Assembly: GCA_000828075.3 (NCBI GenBank)
Contig: JXCB02000023.1
Span: 605,937 to 669,936 of the forward strand
Reading direction: 5' to 3'
DNA: 64,000 bases
From: Tolypothrix campylonemoides VB511288
GTDB lineage: Bacteria > Cyanobacteriota > Cyanobacteriia > Cyanobacteriales > Nostocaceae
Below are positions 47,587 through 56,810 of this stretch, piece by piece. Position 1 is the stretch's first letter. Each line of letters begins with the position of its first letter. Position numbers and translations under genes: made by a program. A model generated the notes under the pieces. It searched no databases and was not told where the DNA came from. It saw only the letters and a list, made by a program, of their open reading frames with translations.

Positions 47587-48951
47587 ATGACTAAATTAGC
47601 TTATCTTCAATGTCCGACGGGTATTTCCGGTGATATGTGCCTGGGAGCCGTAGTTAGTCTAGGTGTTCCCTTAGAATATTTAACTGAAAAACTCAACTGT
47701 TTAGGAATTGAGCATGAGTATCAATTAAGAGCAGAACTTGTTCATCGTAATGGTCAACAGGCTACTAAAGTTTATGTAGACTTAATAAACGAGCATCATC
47801 ACCACGACCACGAACACAGTCACCATCACGCACGCCACTTGCCAGAAATCGAGCAGATGATTCTGAAAGCTGGATTGCCATCACGAGCAGAAGCTTGGAG
47901 TTTAGCAGTATTTCGGCAACTAGCAGTAGCAGAAGGGGCAGTACACGGTGTTGCACCAGAAAAAGTTCACTTTCATGAAGTGGGTGCTGTTGATGCCATT
48001 GTAGACATTGTTGGCACTTGTTTGGGTTTAGATTGGTTGGGTATCCAGAGCAATCACAAAGGATTACCTTTACTGTACTGCTCGCCGCTACCCACTGGTG
48101 GGGGAACAGTACGGGCGGCGCATGGTCAGATGGCAGTTCCAGTACCAGCAGTCTTGAAGTTATGGGAAATGCGCGCTTGTCCAGTATATAGTAACGGCAT
48201 TGAACGCGAAATGGTGACACCAACCGGAGCGGCGATCGCCACAACCCTTGCCGTAGACTTTAGTTCTCCACCCCCTATGACCGTTAAACAAGTAGGATTG
48301 GGAGCCGGTTCAATTCATCTACCCATTCCCAATATTCTGCGCTTGTGGCTAGGTGAAGCAACAAATTTAACAGATAAATTAACTCTCGGTTTCACAAATA
48401 AATCCGCAACAAAATCCGTCGCCAGGGATACTAGCCCGACTTTAGAAACTATCTCAGTTTTAGAGACTCAAATTGATGACCTCACTCCGCAGGCAATAGG
48501 CTATGTGTTTGAAGCATTATTTGCGGCTGGTGCTTTGGATGTTTTTACCCAGTCTGTAGGTATGAAAAAATCGCGTCCGGGAATTCTGTTGACAGTCATT
48601 TGTTATCCAGAAAATCTATATAACTGTGAAGCGGTTTTATTTCGTGAAACCACCACTTTGGGAATTCGTCATTCAACTCAGGAACGCACGATTCTCCAAC
48701 GGGAAATTCAACAAGTAGAAACTGAATATGGTCTTGTCCGCGTCAAAGTTGCTTGGACGGGACAAGCAAGCGATAAAGTGATAGCTAACGTGCAACCAGA
48801 ATACGAAGACTGTGCAGAACTGGCGCGAAAACAGAATGTTGCTTGGCGAGAAATTCAGCGGTTAGCCCTACACAATTGGTACACGCAAAAAATAAAATCT
48901 TACTCCGTACAAGTGGGGAACCATAAACCGATAACTCAAAAGCCCGCGTAG
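47587..48951 (+). CDS. larC: Nickel-pincer cofactor biosynthesis protein LarC
   Basis: A 454-residue LarC that inserts nickel into the pyridinium pincer cofactor of lactate racemase-like enzymes. It begins LQCPTGISGDMCLGAVVSLG, has a His-rich loop (about residues 68-83), HFHEVGAVDAIVDIVGTCL, MVTPTGAAI and LETQIDDLTPQAIGYV with SRPGILLTV. Unlike lactobacilli, where two frames are joined by programmed frameshift, here it is one continuous frame. larB and larE are not in the window. A hairpin overlaps its stop codon. Confidence 0.92.
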   Translation: MTKLAYLQCPTGISGDMCLGAVVSLGVPLEYLTEKLNCLGIEHEYQLRAELVHRNGQQATKVYVDLINEHHHHDHEHSHHHARHLPEIEQMILKAGLPSRAEAWSLAVFRQLAVAEGAVHGVAPEKVHFHEVGAVDAIVDIVGTCLGLDWLGIQSNHKGLPLLYCSPLPTGGGTVRAAHGQMAVPVPAVLKLWEMRACPVYSNGIEREMVTPTGAAIATTLAVDFSSPPPMTVKQVGLGAGSIHLPIPNILRLWLGEATNLTDKLTLGFTNKSATKSVARDTSPTLETISVLETQIDDLTPQAIGYVFEALFAAGALDVFTQSVGMKKSRPGILLTVICYPENLYNCEAVLFRETTTLGIRHSTQERTILQREIQQVETEYGLVRVKVAWTGQASDKVIANVQPEYEDCAELARKQNVAWREIQRLALHNWYTQKIKSYSVQVGNHKPITQKPA

Positions 48952-48959
48952 GCGGGCTT
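48940..48959. terminator. Hairpin overlapping the larC stop
   Basis: AAGCCCGC and GCGGGCTT form a perfect 8-bp stem with GTAG as loop, which includes the larC stop codon. On the minus strand it is followed by TTTTGAG, so it may end the lipoprotein gene at 49018; on the plus strand it has no T-run. Confidence 0.6.
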
Positions 48960-49017
48960 AGTTCGTGTAGCCCCAAACTCGAAGTCTGGCAGCACATAAA
49001 GGTAGATTGATTATGAA

Positions 49018-49755
49018 CTAATCAACAGCATCTTTGATTGCACTACCAACCTTGTCCAAAATGTTCTGAGAATTTTCAGCTGCCTGTTTACCTTTTTCCA
49101 CAGCATTGGTATTGGCATCTTTCAAAGTTTTGTTCACTGCTTCGCCTGCTTTATCAGCAGTGCGCTGAGCATTGAACTTTGTATCCTCAACTGCGCCTTG
49201 AGCATTTCTTGCTACACCCTTAGCAGCATCGCTGGTGTTGTCTTTGATATTTTCAACGCCTTTGCTGGTTCCACGTGCAAAATCAGTAGCACTGCTCTTA
49301 GCTTTTTCTGTTGTCTCTTGAGCATTTTGCTGCAGATTCTTGCCTATTTGTTCAACGTTGTCGCCTTTTTTATCCAAGATACGGCGGGTGGTTTCTCCTA
49401 TGTTGGCTGTTTCGTCAATGACGTTTTGTTCAGCATTTTGCTTAAGAGCCTCAGCTTTGGCTTTTACCTCGGCTCCCTGTCTTCTAGGATCTACATCACT
49501 GAAGTTATTCATCCCACCTTCATTAGGAGAAAGGATGTTGTCACCTTTTGGAACGTACACTTCAGAATTAGGGCGTGCCAATTGCTCCTCTCCTGTAGTT
49601 TGACGAGGTATAGTTTGACGAGGTGCAGCTTGATTAGGCGTTGTTGCAGTTACAGAATTGCAAGCTTGTGTAAAGAATAGGAAAACTCCTGCCAAAAAAA
49701 CTGTTAAAAGTTTCAGTGGACGAATGTTTTTTAAGAAAGCAACGACTTTTTTCAC
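49018..49755 (-). CDS. Lipoprotein with LEA-like repeats
   Basis: A 245-residue exported lipoprotein. After a basic start it has a hydrophobic stretch (LLTVFLAGVFLFFT) and a lipobox ending QAC (Cys about residue 32). The mature part is hydrophilic and Ala/Lys/Asn/Glu-rich. It contains segments such as AKAEALKQNAEQNVIDET, KGVENIKDNTSDAAKGVA and RTADKAGEAVNKTLKDAN that resemble LEA-type helical repeats of desiccation proteins. It is related in its first ~30 residues to the next upstream gene (49862). Function is unknown; anhydrobiosis or envelope protection is a guess. Confidence 0.75.
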   Translation of the reverse strand: MKKVVAFLKNIRPLKLLTVFLAGVFLFFTQACNSVTATTPNQAAPRQTIPRQTTGEEQLARPNSEVYVPKGDNILSPNEGGMNNFSDVDPRRQGAEVKAKAEALKQNAEQNVIDETANIGETTRRILDKKGDNVEQIGKNLQQNAQETTEKAKSSATDFARGTSKGVENIKDNTSDAAKGVARNAQGAVEDTKFNAQRTADKAGEAVNKTLKDANTNAVEKGKQAAENSQNILDKVGSAIKDAVD

Positions 49756-49861
49756 AGTGCAACTCCTTGTGTTTTTGTGACGAAATCAAAGATTAAGCAA
49801 GAACTAATTCAGTACTTTTGTCCTTGGATTTACTTCCAATCCGGAACCAAAAAAATGGTTT

Positions 49862-50404
49862 CTATTTACCCACGGCTGGATTCTTTTGCAATTCCGGTCT
49901 GGCAGATGCTTCTTCTGCCTTGTCTTTCAAAAACCCTGAAGCATCCTGAAATGCTTTTCCAACAGTTTCAAGTCTGTCTTGAATTCGCTCACCAACATCT
50001 CCCTCACGCTGGATCAAACCACCTGGTTCCGGCTTTTCTATCTCTTTATCAGTTTTGATGGGCAATTCTGATTCTACGTATGCTCTGCCTTCTGGTGTTT
50101 CAGCCCCAGGGTAAAGTTTCCCTTCTTTATTAACAGCAGTGGCAATAAGTTTTTGTGGGTCTAGCTGTAAGCTAGTTTGGTCGAGTCCAGACTTGGACAT
50201 CTTCTCGTTTGTATACTTGTCCCCACCACCTTTATAGGGATTATTTGCACCGCCAGCTTGCACAGCAGGATTATTTGGATTTGCACCTTGAGCATTTGTC
50301 GCACCATTACAAGCTGTGCTTACTATCAACAATAGCCCAGCAAAAAATACAGTCAGAAATTGACGTAGACGCAGTTTTTTTATAAAAGAAGTTAAGCTCT
50401 TCAC
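49862..50404 (-). CDS. Lipoprotein related to the downstream gene (DUF6658-like)
   Basis: A 180-residue lipoprotein: FIKKLRLRQFLTVFFAGLLL and a lipobox ending STAC (Cys about residue 32), then a Gly/Asn/Pro-rich mature start (NPAVQAGGANNPYKGGGDKY) of a cyanobacterial DUF6658-like type. It later has EGRAYVESELPIKTD and IQDRLETVGKAFQDASGFL. It lies 106 bp upstream of the other lipoprotein on the same strand, so they are likely co-expressed. No function is known. Confidence 0.75.
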   Translation of the reverse strand: MKSLTSFIKKLRLRQFLTVFFAGLLLIVSTACNGATNAQGANPNNPAVQAGGANNPYKGGGDKYTNEKMSKSGLDQTSLQLDPQKLIATAVNKEGKLYPGAETPEGRAYVESELPIKTDKEIEKPEPGGLIQREGDVGERIQDRLETVGKAFQDASGFLKDKAEEASARPELQKNPAVGK

Positions 50405-51081
50405 CGATTCCTCCTAATCAACAACAAACAAGAAAAATATTTTCAACAAGCAAAATTCTCGCTTAACAGGTTTGTATGGTTCTGTTTAGCAGCTAAGGCA
50501 CCATCATACTTTTGTTTACTTCTATTTTCTAATATTTGACCAACAATTTCTTAGACTACAAAGCCAAGAGCAACCAATGCCTCTAGCAAAGGTCACATTT
50601 TTCTTAGCAATTTTTGACTGTTACTATCTAACTTTAGAGAGATATAAGTTACTATAATTAACTTTTAATTTGCTTATACCGAATTCTGCTTGCTTTTAGT
50701 AGTATATGAATATTTAGTTATTAATTTATGCTACCGCTCTGACTTTGTCAAAGAATAATAATCTTACCATTTTAATACTTTTAACTATATTTATTTAAGC
50801 TAATTTTTATAAAATAAAATAAGTCTTAAGTGATACATTTATACTACCTTAGTATTTAACAAAATTTAACATTTGAAAGCAAAACTTATCAGTCAATATA
50901 AATGTTTCATTCATGTAAAAATTGAAATCATACTTGGTGATACTCCTTAGTCAAAATAGCTACATATATTGAACTCATGTCTTAGCGATTTTTGCTGAAG
51001 ATATTGGCATATACGGCTGATGCCCTTTATGATTTGATGTATTTATTATTCAGCAAATATTTAAGTTAAATCACTAAAAAG
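50405..51081. other. AT-rich intergenic stretch
   Basis: About 680 bp between the divergent lipoprotein and LPG-synthase-like genes. It is strongly AT-rich. No gene, RNA or repeat could be supported. Confidence 0.5.
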
Positions 51082-51996
51082 ATGAAGCAATTTTTACGCT
51101 GGCTAATTTTAGGTGGGACATTGTTTTTTTTGGCAAAAGCCCTTAAAGATAACTGGCAAGAAGTTACTACCATCCATATTGATGCAGTAGGATGGGCAAT
51201 TCTTTTGATCGCCACAGGTATCACTTTACTAGCACATACTTGGGCAGGTTGGGTATGGAGTTGGGTTCTCAAAGAATTAAATCAACCTGTTAACTCTTCA
51301 GAATTTATTCAAGTTTACTTAAAAACAAATATTGCTAAGTATATACCAGGTAATATCTGGCATTACTACGGAAGAATTGTGGCTGCGAAAAATGCAAATG
51401 TTTCTACTGGCGCAGCGACTCTCAGTGTATTGCTAGAACCTCTACTCATGGCAGCCGCTGCTTTAATTATTGTCCTGGTCGGCAGTCAATTTATGGCTGA
51501 GAAAACCATCATCCTGCTCATAGTACAACTACTGGGTTTGCTGGGAGTGCTATGTGTTCTCCATCCCAGGTTTTTGAATAGAGCAACTCGCCTACTGGAG
51601 CGCATAAAGGCAAAAAAGTCTACTTCCGATACCCCGCAAGCAGTTCCCTTGAATCTTGAACAATATCCTCTGCGCCCTTTACTAGGAGAATTAGGCTTTT
51701 TGGGACTGCGCTCTACAGGATTTATGTTAACTTTGTTTGCCTTGAGTCCTTTAAACTTGAGTCAAATTCCTTTATTACTTGGTGCTTTTAGTTTCGCATG
51801 GTTACTGGGCTTAGTGGTTCCAGGCGCACCTGGTGGCTTAGGCGTGTTTGAAGCCACTGCGATCGCACTCTTACAGCAGCACTTTCCAACAGCGGTGCTG
51901 ATCAGCGCAACTGGTCTGTATCGTCTGGTGAGCATTCTCGCTGAAACTGCTGGTGCTGGCTTAGCTTGGCTCGACGAACGCCGTCTTCAGTCTTGA
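51082..51996 (+). CDS. Lysylphosphatidylglycerol synthase-like (UPF0104) membrane protein
   Basis: A 304-residue integral membrane protein with about eight helices, of the family that includes the flippase half of MprF. It has YLKTNIAKYIPGNIWHYYGR, a hallmark block, and LGLVVPGAPGGLGVFEATAIALL near the end. It lacks an aminoacyl-transferase domain, so it probably moves or binds lipids without modifying them. The family is common in cyanobacteria. The substrate is unknown. Confidence 0.85.
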   Translation: MKQFLRWLILGGTLFFLAKALKDNWQEVTTIHIDAVGWAILLIATGITLLAHTWAGWVWSWVLKELNQPVNSSEFIQVYLKTNIAKYIPGNIWHYYGRIVAAKNANVSTGAATLSVLLEPLLMAAAALIIVLVGSQFMAEKTIILLIVQLLGLLGVLCVLHPRFLNRATRLLERIKAKKSTSDTPQAVPLNLEQYPLRPLLGELGFLGLRSTGFMLTLFALSPLNLSQIPLLLGAFSFAWLLGLVVPGAPGGLGVFEATAIALLQQHFPTAVLISATGLYRLVSILAETAGAGLAWLDERRLQS

Positions 51997-52074
51997 TCAC
52001 TACGTCGTAAGTATGACTCATGACGTTGCTTCATTCTTTTTGAATTTTGAATTTTGAATTTTGAATTTTCCAAG

Positions 52075-52478
52075 TGGGGGTGGAGGGACTTGAACCCTCA
52101 CGACCTTTTACGATCAACGGATTTTCATTCTCCCGCAGCTTTCACTGCTGCCTTACAGGTTCATTTACCCAACCAGGCTTTGAGAATTGGACCCTCCCTT
52201 TACCCTCGACTTTACGTTAGGGTAGCTCCCGTCGGGCCTCTGCACCTTCCTTAAAAAGAGTCAAGACTGAAGAGGGAAGAAAGAAAAAAGCTTTTTATCT
52301 TTTAGCTTTTTATCTTTTATCTTGTGTCTTCTATCTTTCTTTTTTCGGCTTGGCTCAGGATTGCCATGTCTGTTACCAGATTTAGGTTTCCCTGAGTTTG
52401 AGAGCAGTCACTTGCTGGATTTCTCCATCAAGGCTCAGTTATCTAAGTCCGTAGCGTCTACCATTCCGCCACACCCCC
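52075..52478 (-). tRNA. trnL: tRNA-Leu(UAA), interrupted by a group I intron
   Basis: On the minus strand, exon 1 (52478-52445, 34 nt) opens GGGGGTG and ends in ACTT, the last T being anticodon position 34. Exon 2 (52125-52075, 51 nt) begins AAAATCCGT. The acceptor stem pairs GGGGGTG with CACCCCC, the anticodon stem ACGGA with TCCGT, and the T arm contains GGTTCAAGTCC. The anticodon is thus UAA, split after its first base. The long variable arm fits leucine. CCA is not encoded. Joined length is 85 nt. Confidence 0.95.
52126..52444 (-). ncRNA. Group I intron in tRNA-Leu(UAA)
   Basis: A 319-nt self-splicing intron of the IC3 type, the ancient one shared by cyanobacteria and plastids. It begins after U34 and ends with the required G. 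The conserved P element (CTCAGGGAAACCT) and Q element (GGCAATCCTGAGCC) are near its 5' end. R- and S-type core segments (near GACGGGAGCTACC and AAGTCGAGGGT) are toward the 3' end. The P6b arm is expanded by AAAGATA/AAAGCTA-type 7- to 8-nt repeats (about 52255-52325). It has no reading frame. This arm is known to carry heptanucleotide repeats in Nostoc. Confidence 0.92.
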
Positions 52479-52935
52479 TAACTTATTTAGGAGTCACTTG
52501 TTTTGTGGAGGTAGCAAATAACCTCCTCATCTATTCCAGCATTAAATGTGTTTTTTGTCCAATTTTGCACTTTTTGCTGGAAAATTTGAGATTCTTGAGA
52601 TGAAACTGCGCTTTTAGGTTTCACGGACACTTTGTTGAATTGGGGGAATGCCCCTAGCTAAGTGTTCTGCCTGACTTGCGTCTTACATTTTTTTGTCGCA
52701 ACTTTACAGATGCTTACTCAAGCACTCATTTGTTTGTTGTGCATCATAGCGCTGGTTGTTTATTCTAGCATCATATTTAGAAAAAAGAGCAAAAAATACA
52801 AGGCAGGTGAAACAATTTTTTCTATCTTTATTATTTAATCTTCTTGGGGGCGACAATGCTTTCAAGAGGCTAGGCATTCAGCCTATGATGGAAAACAGCA
52901 CCAACAGGTCTTTTCTACTTAAGAACCAAGAAATT

Positions 52936-53148
52936 ATGGTTGTAGCGCTACTGTATCTGAGTTTGGCTGGAGCTTATCTTCTGGTGGTACCAGCAGCCGT
53001 CCTGTTTTACTTAAACCTACGCTGGTATGTGGCTAGCTCTGTAGAACGTGGCTTTATGTACTTTTTGGTATTCTTCTTCTTTCCGGGTTTGTTACTCCTA
53101 TCGCCGTTTGTGAACTTGCGACCCAGACGGCGACAAATTGAAGTCTAA
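52936..53148 (+). CDS. ndhL: NAD(P)H-quinone oxidoreductase subunit L
   Basis: A 70-residue membrane subunit of cyanobacterial NDH-1, needed for cyclic electron flow and inorganic-carbon uptake. It reads [20 protein letters not shown], then [20 protein letters not shown] and [14 protein letters not shown], with two membrane helices. The ATG at 52936 gives the usual length; a longer frame runs back to 52756 but its residues are not NdhL-like. The DUF3007 gene follows 24 bp later, its common neighbour. Confidence 0.93.
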   Translation: MVVALLYLSLAGAYLLVVPAAVLFYLNLRWYVASSVERGFMYFLVFFFFPGLLLLSPFVNLRPRRRQIEV

Positions 53149-53172
53149 CGAAATTGGTAGGTCATAACTCTC

Positions 53173-53490
53173 ATGCGACGCATTGACGCTATCGGAATTG
53201 GCTTGGGAATTTTTGTTGCCGGCGGCTCGGCATATGTCTTACTGCGATTAGTAGGCATAGATAACTTGGAAGCTGGTACTTGGAGCCAAGTTTTATTATT
53301 TGTTGGGTTGATTGGCTGGTTGCTAAGCTATGCTTTGCGTGCGGTGAGAAAAAAAATGACCTACCACCAACAACGGGAACAATATGAACAAGCCTACTTT
53401 CAGAAGCGCTTGGAAGACCTCACTCCCGAAGAACTCGCGAAAATTCAAGCCGAAATAGAACAAGAAAAGCAGTTAGGGAATAGGGAGTAA
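53173..53490 (+). CDS. DUF3007 protein
   Basis: A 105-residue protein with two membrane helices (about 5-25 and 38-57) and a charged helical tail (EQYEQAYFQKRLEDLTPEEL AKI-type, about residues 68-100). It starts RRIDAIGIGLGIFVAGGSAY. It follows ndhL by 24 bp, a conserved pairing in cyanobacteria, so a link to NDH-1 is likely but unproven. Confidence 0.88.
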   Translation: MRRIDAIGIGLGIFVAGGSAYVLLRLVGIDNLEAGTWSQVLLFVGLIGWLLSYALRAVRKKMTYHQQREQYEQAYFQKRLEDLTPEELAKIQAEIEQEKQLGNRE

Positions 53491-54353
53491 GAGTCAACCC
53501 CTTTGGGGAATTCAAAATTCAAAATATGTCCTGCGGACACGCTACGCGAACAAAATTCACGCATTGAAGACTCCAAAGGATGTTGACGCGGGCTTGAATA
53601 ATTAGAAGAGCGGATTTTTTCCTGTCCATGACCGCGCGTTGAAAGCTCGTATCCGTTCGGCTGAGCTCACGCCGAAGTCCGCGAAGCCTTTTCTTTTTCG
53701 CTCAACAGCAGCACCTTCTCCAACCCTTAACAACGTTGGAAGGTGGTGGAAATACTGCAAGCGACGACTCCCAGTTTGCGCTTGCTATGCACGGCGGCTT
53801 CTTTGGAGCATCGCTTGAATGCGAGTAGGCAAGTGCGATGCGATCGCTTTCAAACAAGCGGGAGTACCAGATTTTCAAAAAGCCGATTCGTGTAAGCTTT
53901 GATTTCCCAACCACAATAAAGTTGTCAGGTAGCAGATTGGGGAGCAGATCCAGTTATAGTAGGCAGCGCTTTTGTCAAACGTTTAGCAATTATACACACC
54001 GCAACATTTAGTAAATCCCATCTGTTGAATTTCCTCAAAGTCTCAAGCAGCCATAACTACAATTTAATCTAAGCTTAATTACTTAGGTTGCTCTATCAAG
54101 GGAGGTAGATTAAAGAGTAGATTAAGAAACTGTAACAGCGAACTTTTCTTACCTTACTTGGTAGACAATTTAACCAATATCGTCTTGAATATATAAAGCA
54201 CATATCTAGCGGTAAAAAACTGCCTTATACCGTGACTAAAGGTTTAGGTATTATGTGAAAACAAGTAGGTCATAAATTTTATGATTTTTATGAGTGTGAG
54301 ACAGTGTCAGGCAGCGATAGCTGTAGTTTCGTCGCATTTTAGGGGAAAAGGCG
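53491..54353. other. Intergenic stretch with dispersed repeats
   Basis: About 860 bp. At 53527-53551 GTCCTGCGGACACGCTACGCGAAC belongs to the family at 35779. Between 53630 and 53700 there are further diverged GC-rich pieces. The frame at 53702-53914 on the minus strand has no ribosome-binding site or family features and is not accepted. No RNA was recognised. Confidence 0.5.
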
Positions 54354-54998
54354 ATGAGTGAGAGTATGGCATTTATCGGTGGAGTTGCCGTAGCTGGACT
54401 GGCGGCTCTGGTGTTACTTAAGGGCGCAGGAGGGAGTTCCCTACAACCTAACTATACAGTTACCTCACAATTACCAACGACTGTGGTAGCCCCTCCAGGA
54501 GTGATGCCGCCAACTACGACTTATCCTGGGCAACCATATCCTAATCCAGCACCACTCAGCCCAAATACTGAAGAGCGCGTGCAAATGGAACGCGTCAGAT
54601 TGGAAAATGAGGGACTTAAGAACGAAAACAATAATCTCAAAACTCAAGTCCAACAACTCCAGTCCCAACTTCAGCAAGTTTACAATTACCAAGTTCAATT
54701 AAATCAGCAGCAGAACCAAAATGTAGCACAGTTGCAGCAGCAGTCTGAAAACCGCTGGTGGTCTTCTCCCGTTGTTTGGGCGGTGGGAGGCATAACTCTC
54801 ACGATAGGCGGTGGTATTGTGGTCGCTGGTGTCTTGGCTTTGTTTTCACCAAAAGACCGTCCCACTCGTACCGTACAAGTTATTCATCCCTATAACGGTC
54901 CAACTCCGCCGCTGGCTCCCGTACGTCGCGCTGAGTTTCTGCCTCCTCGTACTGAAGTGAGACGAGTTGAAGCACCAGAATACGACGATATGTATTAA
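54354..54998 (+). CDS. Coiled-coil membrane protein, unknown
   Basis: A 214-residue protein. The N-terminal helix (about 5-24) could anchor it. A Pro/Thr-rich stretch follows, then a coiled coil (about 72-125: RVRLENEGLKNENNNLKTQV, QQLQSQLQQVYNY). A second membrane helix (about 140-166: PVVWAVGGITLTIGGGIVVA) and a Pro/Arg-rich tail ending in EYDDMY complete it. No family is recognised with certainty. Its topology suggests an envelope spacer or scaffold. It stands alone. Confidence 0.7.
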   Translation: MSESMAFIGGVAVAGLAALVLLKGAGGSSLQPNYTVTSQLPTTVVAPPGVMPPTTTYPGQPYPNPAPLSPNTEERVQMERVRLENEGLKNENNNLKTQVQQLQSQLQQVYNYQVQLNQQQNQNVAQLQQQSENRWWSSPVVWAVGGITLTIGGGIVVAGVLALFSPKDRPTRTVQVIHPYNGPTPPLAPVRRAEFLPPRTEVRRVEAPEYDDMY

Positions 54999-56132
54999 AA
55001 GTTCAATACTTAACAGCTAACACTGATGAATAAAGAACTATTGAGGATAGGTTATTGACAAAACTATAACTTTGTGCTTATTTTACAACGAGCGCAATGT
55101 GAATTGAACAGCTGTTATTGTGGAATTATCAAGGTGATATCTGCCACGATAATATTTTGTGTTTTTAAAGCAAATTTGGCTCTTGATTCCAGAAAAAGTA
55201 AAATGTTTTGTCTTGCGTGTAAAGCGTTATTATTTATCATATTTATACAAAAAGGTCAAGATACTTGGACAAAATTTAACACTGCTGTTTAACCAGTTTC
55301 TCCTTGAAATCGCTACGGCATAACAGACATATAAATCAGAATTCTCTATGAAAACAGCAAAGATTAACAAGTGATTTGTTTATAAGTTTTATGTTTTTCT
55401 GTAAAGACCCGGATACGGAAAAGACGAAAAATAAATTTTTAGATACCTGATTGCTTCGGGCGATGTTAAGAGAGAAAACTGTGCCTTGTGCGAACGTGAG
55501 TGCATGCTATACATGGCATTGACCCGGAGTGTAGCTCGAGGAGGCAATCGCGCGTATGCGTAAAGGGCAGGCACTCTCGGCGCGTAGCGTGTCCCTTCGG
55601 GACTCAGCGCAGTGGCAAAGCCAATTGCTAAATCATATTATTGATGTGTTGCTTAAAAATTGTTGCTTAAAAATAAAGATTCGAGTAGACAAACTGGTGC
55701 ATCGTTTCCGGTTTACTGTATTATTCTTCTAAAACGTATTTATTCACTGAGAAATCTGATGATTCTCTTGTGCATGAATTAGGTTTATGCTGGGCTTTAC
55801 TAGCAGTCACGTAATTCATGCCCCTTTGAATTGCCCATTCTTCTAGAATTTAGTATTTTGAAGATATTATTTGGGCAAATTGTTGACATCTGGGTAGCAC
55901 AGCATAAAATAGCACTCTTTGTGCAGGTTGTTTTTGTGTTTTTCACGCAATTCCTGCACAGCTAGTTCTATGATATCTGCGTGAATACATCTCACTGGGA
56001 TGATCAATGGTGCTCATCTGCTAAACCTCATAAAGCCAGAAACTTGTGTGTTTGCACAGGAAAATGTTGCACAATAATGTTGCATAATTATGCTCTGGTA
56101 GTAAAAAATTAAAGACTTTGTAAAGCATAATA

Positions 56133-56270
56133 ATGAAAAAAATGCAATGGTATCAACAGCAGGTTAATAGCGAGCCTCTTGTCTTACAAAAGCAAAAGAT
56201 AAGACGTAAATCTCTCAAGAGATTAACAAGCTGTTTTCAGCAAAATGTGAGCAAATACGGAAGAAAATAG
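56133..56270 (+). CDS. Possible small basic peptide (45 aa)
   Basis: ATG at 56133, stop TAG at 56268-56270. It starts MKKMQWYQQQVNSEPLVLQK and continues strongly basic (KIRRKSLKRLTS), Gln/Lys-rich. There is no clear ribosome-binding site. No family is recognised. It is the only frame of note in the 54999-56810 stretch and might be spurious. Confidence 0.25.
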   Translation: MKKMQWYQQQVNSEPLVLQKQKIRRKSLKRLTSCFQQNVSKYGRK

Positions 56271-56742
56271 CCATCTACATACGGTTTGCTTAATCATTTT
56301 GATGTACTTGTTGCGTGGCACTGTAATACCTGCATAAATCAGATTTCATAGGATCATTTGTGGTTTGTTTTTAAACAAGCCCAAAATCTGTAATGAAATC
56401 CTGATTTTGAGGTATGTGTATATCTTTGAAAACGAAAACTGCAATTGCTGTGATAGCAAAAGTTGGTTTGGCGATCGTTGACAGACATTTTTTTGAAATA
56501 TGCTCCCTCCACAAAAAATCTATTTAAAGATTTTGTGAAAAGAATCGTGAAGAAACAGCAATTATACGGAAGTACAGATAATCTTGGTGGCTTTTACTGA
56601 TACGATGCATTGGGAGCAAGGAAATTTGAAAGTTACAGGAAAAACAACATACTTGTCGCTTAAAAACCTTTTCTTGGCTTTAGATCTGAATAAATCAGGG
56701 GCTTTGGAATAGAAATTCTTATTTGGCGACAACTCTAATGTT

Positions 56743-56784
56743 GTTTGGTTAAAAACCTAAACGTGTTTGGTTGAAAACCCAAAC
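56743..56784 (+). promoter_or_regulatory. Tandem near-palindromes before the surface operon
   Basis: Two 20-bp copies, 22 bp apart: GTTTGGTTAAAAACCTAAAC (56743-56762) and GTTTGGTTGAAAACCCAAAC (56765-56784). Each is a near-dyad (GTTTGGTT against AACC-n-AAAC). They end 26 bp before the first gene. The layout fits an operator or a leader element; the binding protein is unknown. Confidence 0.5.
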
Positions 56785-56810
56785 CTTAGACAAACTTCTG
56801 CTGTTGCTTG

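Larger units (their letters stand above)
54999..56810. other. Long non-coding stretch before the surface operon
   Basis: About 1.8 kb, AT-rich and mostly without genes. A GGCGCGTAGCGTGTCCCTTC repeat (55579-55610) belongs to the dispersed family. A minor 72-codon frame at 55074 has no supporting features. A 45-codon basic frame lies at 56133 and a tandem dyad at 56743. A long leader or an unrecognised RNA cannot be excluded. Confidence 0.5.

Noticed and set aside
47587-48951. Programmed frameshift in larC
   Set aside because: The gene is one open frame from start to stop, so no frameshift is needed here.
53702-53914. 70-residue minus-strand frame
   Set aside because: No start signal or recognisable family; overlaps repeat pieces.
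55074-55292. 72-residue frame in the gap before the surface operon
   Set aside because: No ATG with a ribosome-binding site and composition like surrounding AT-rich DNA.
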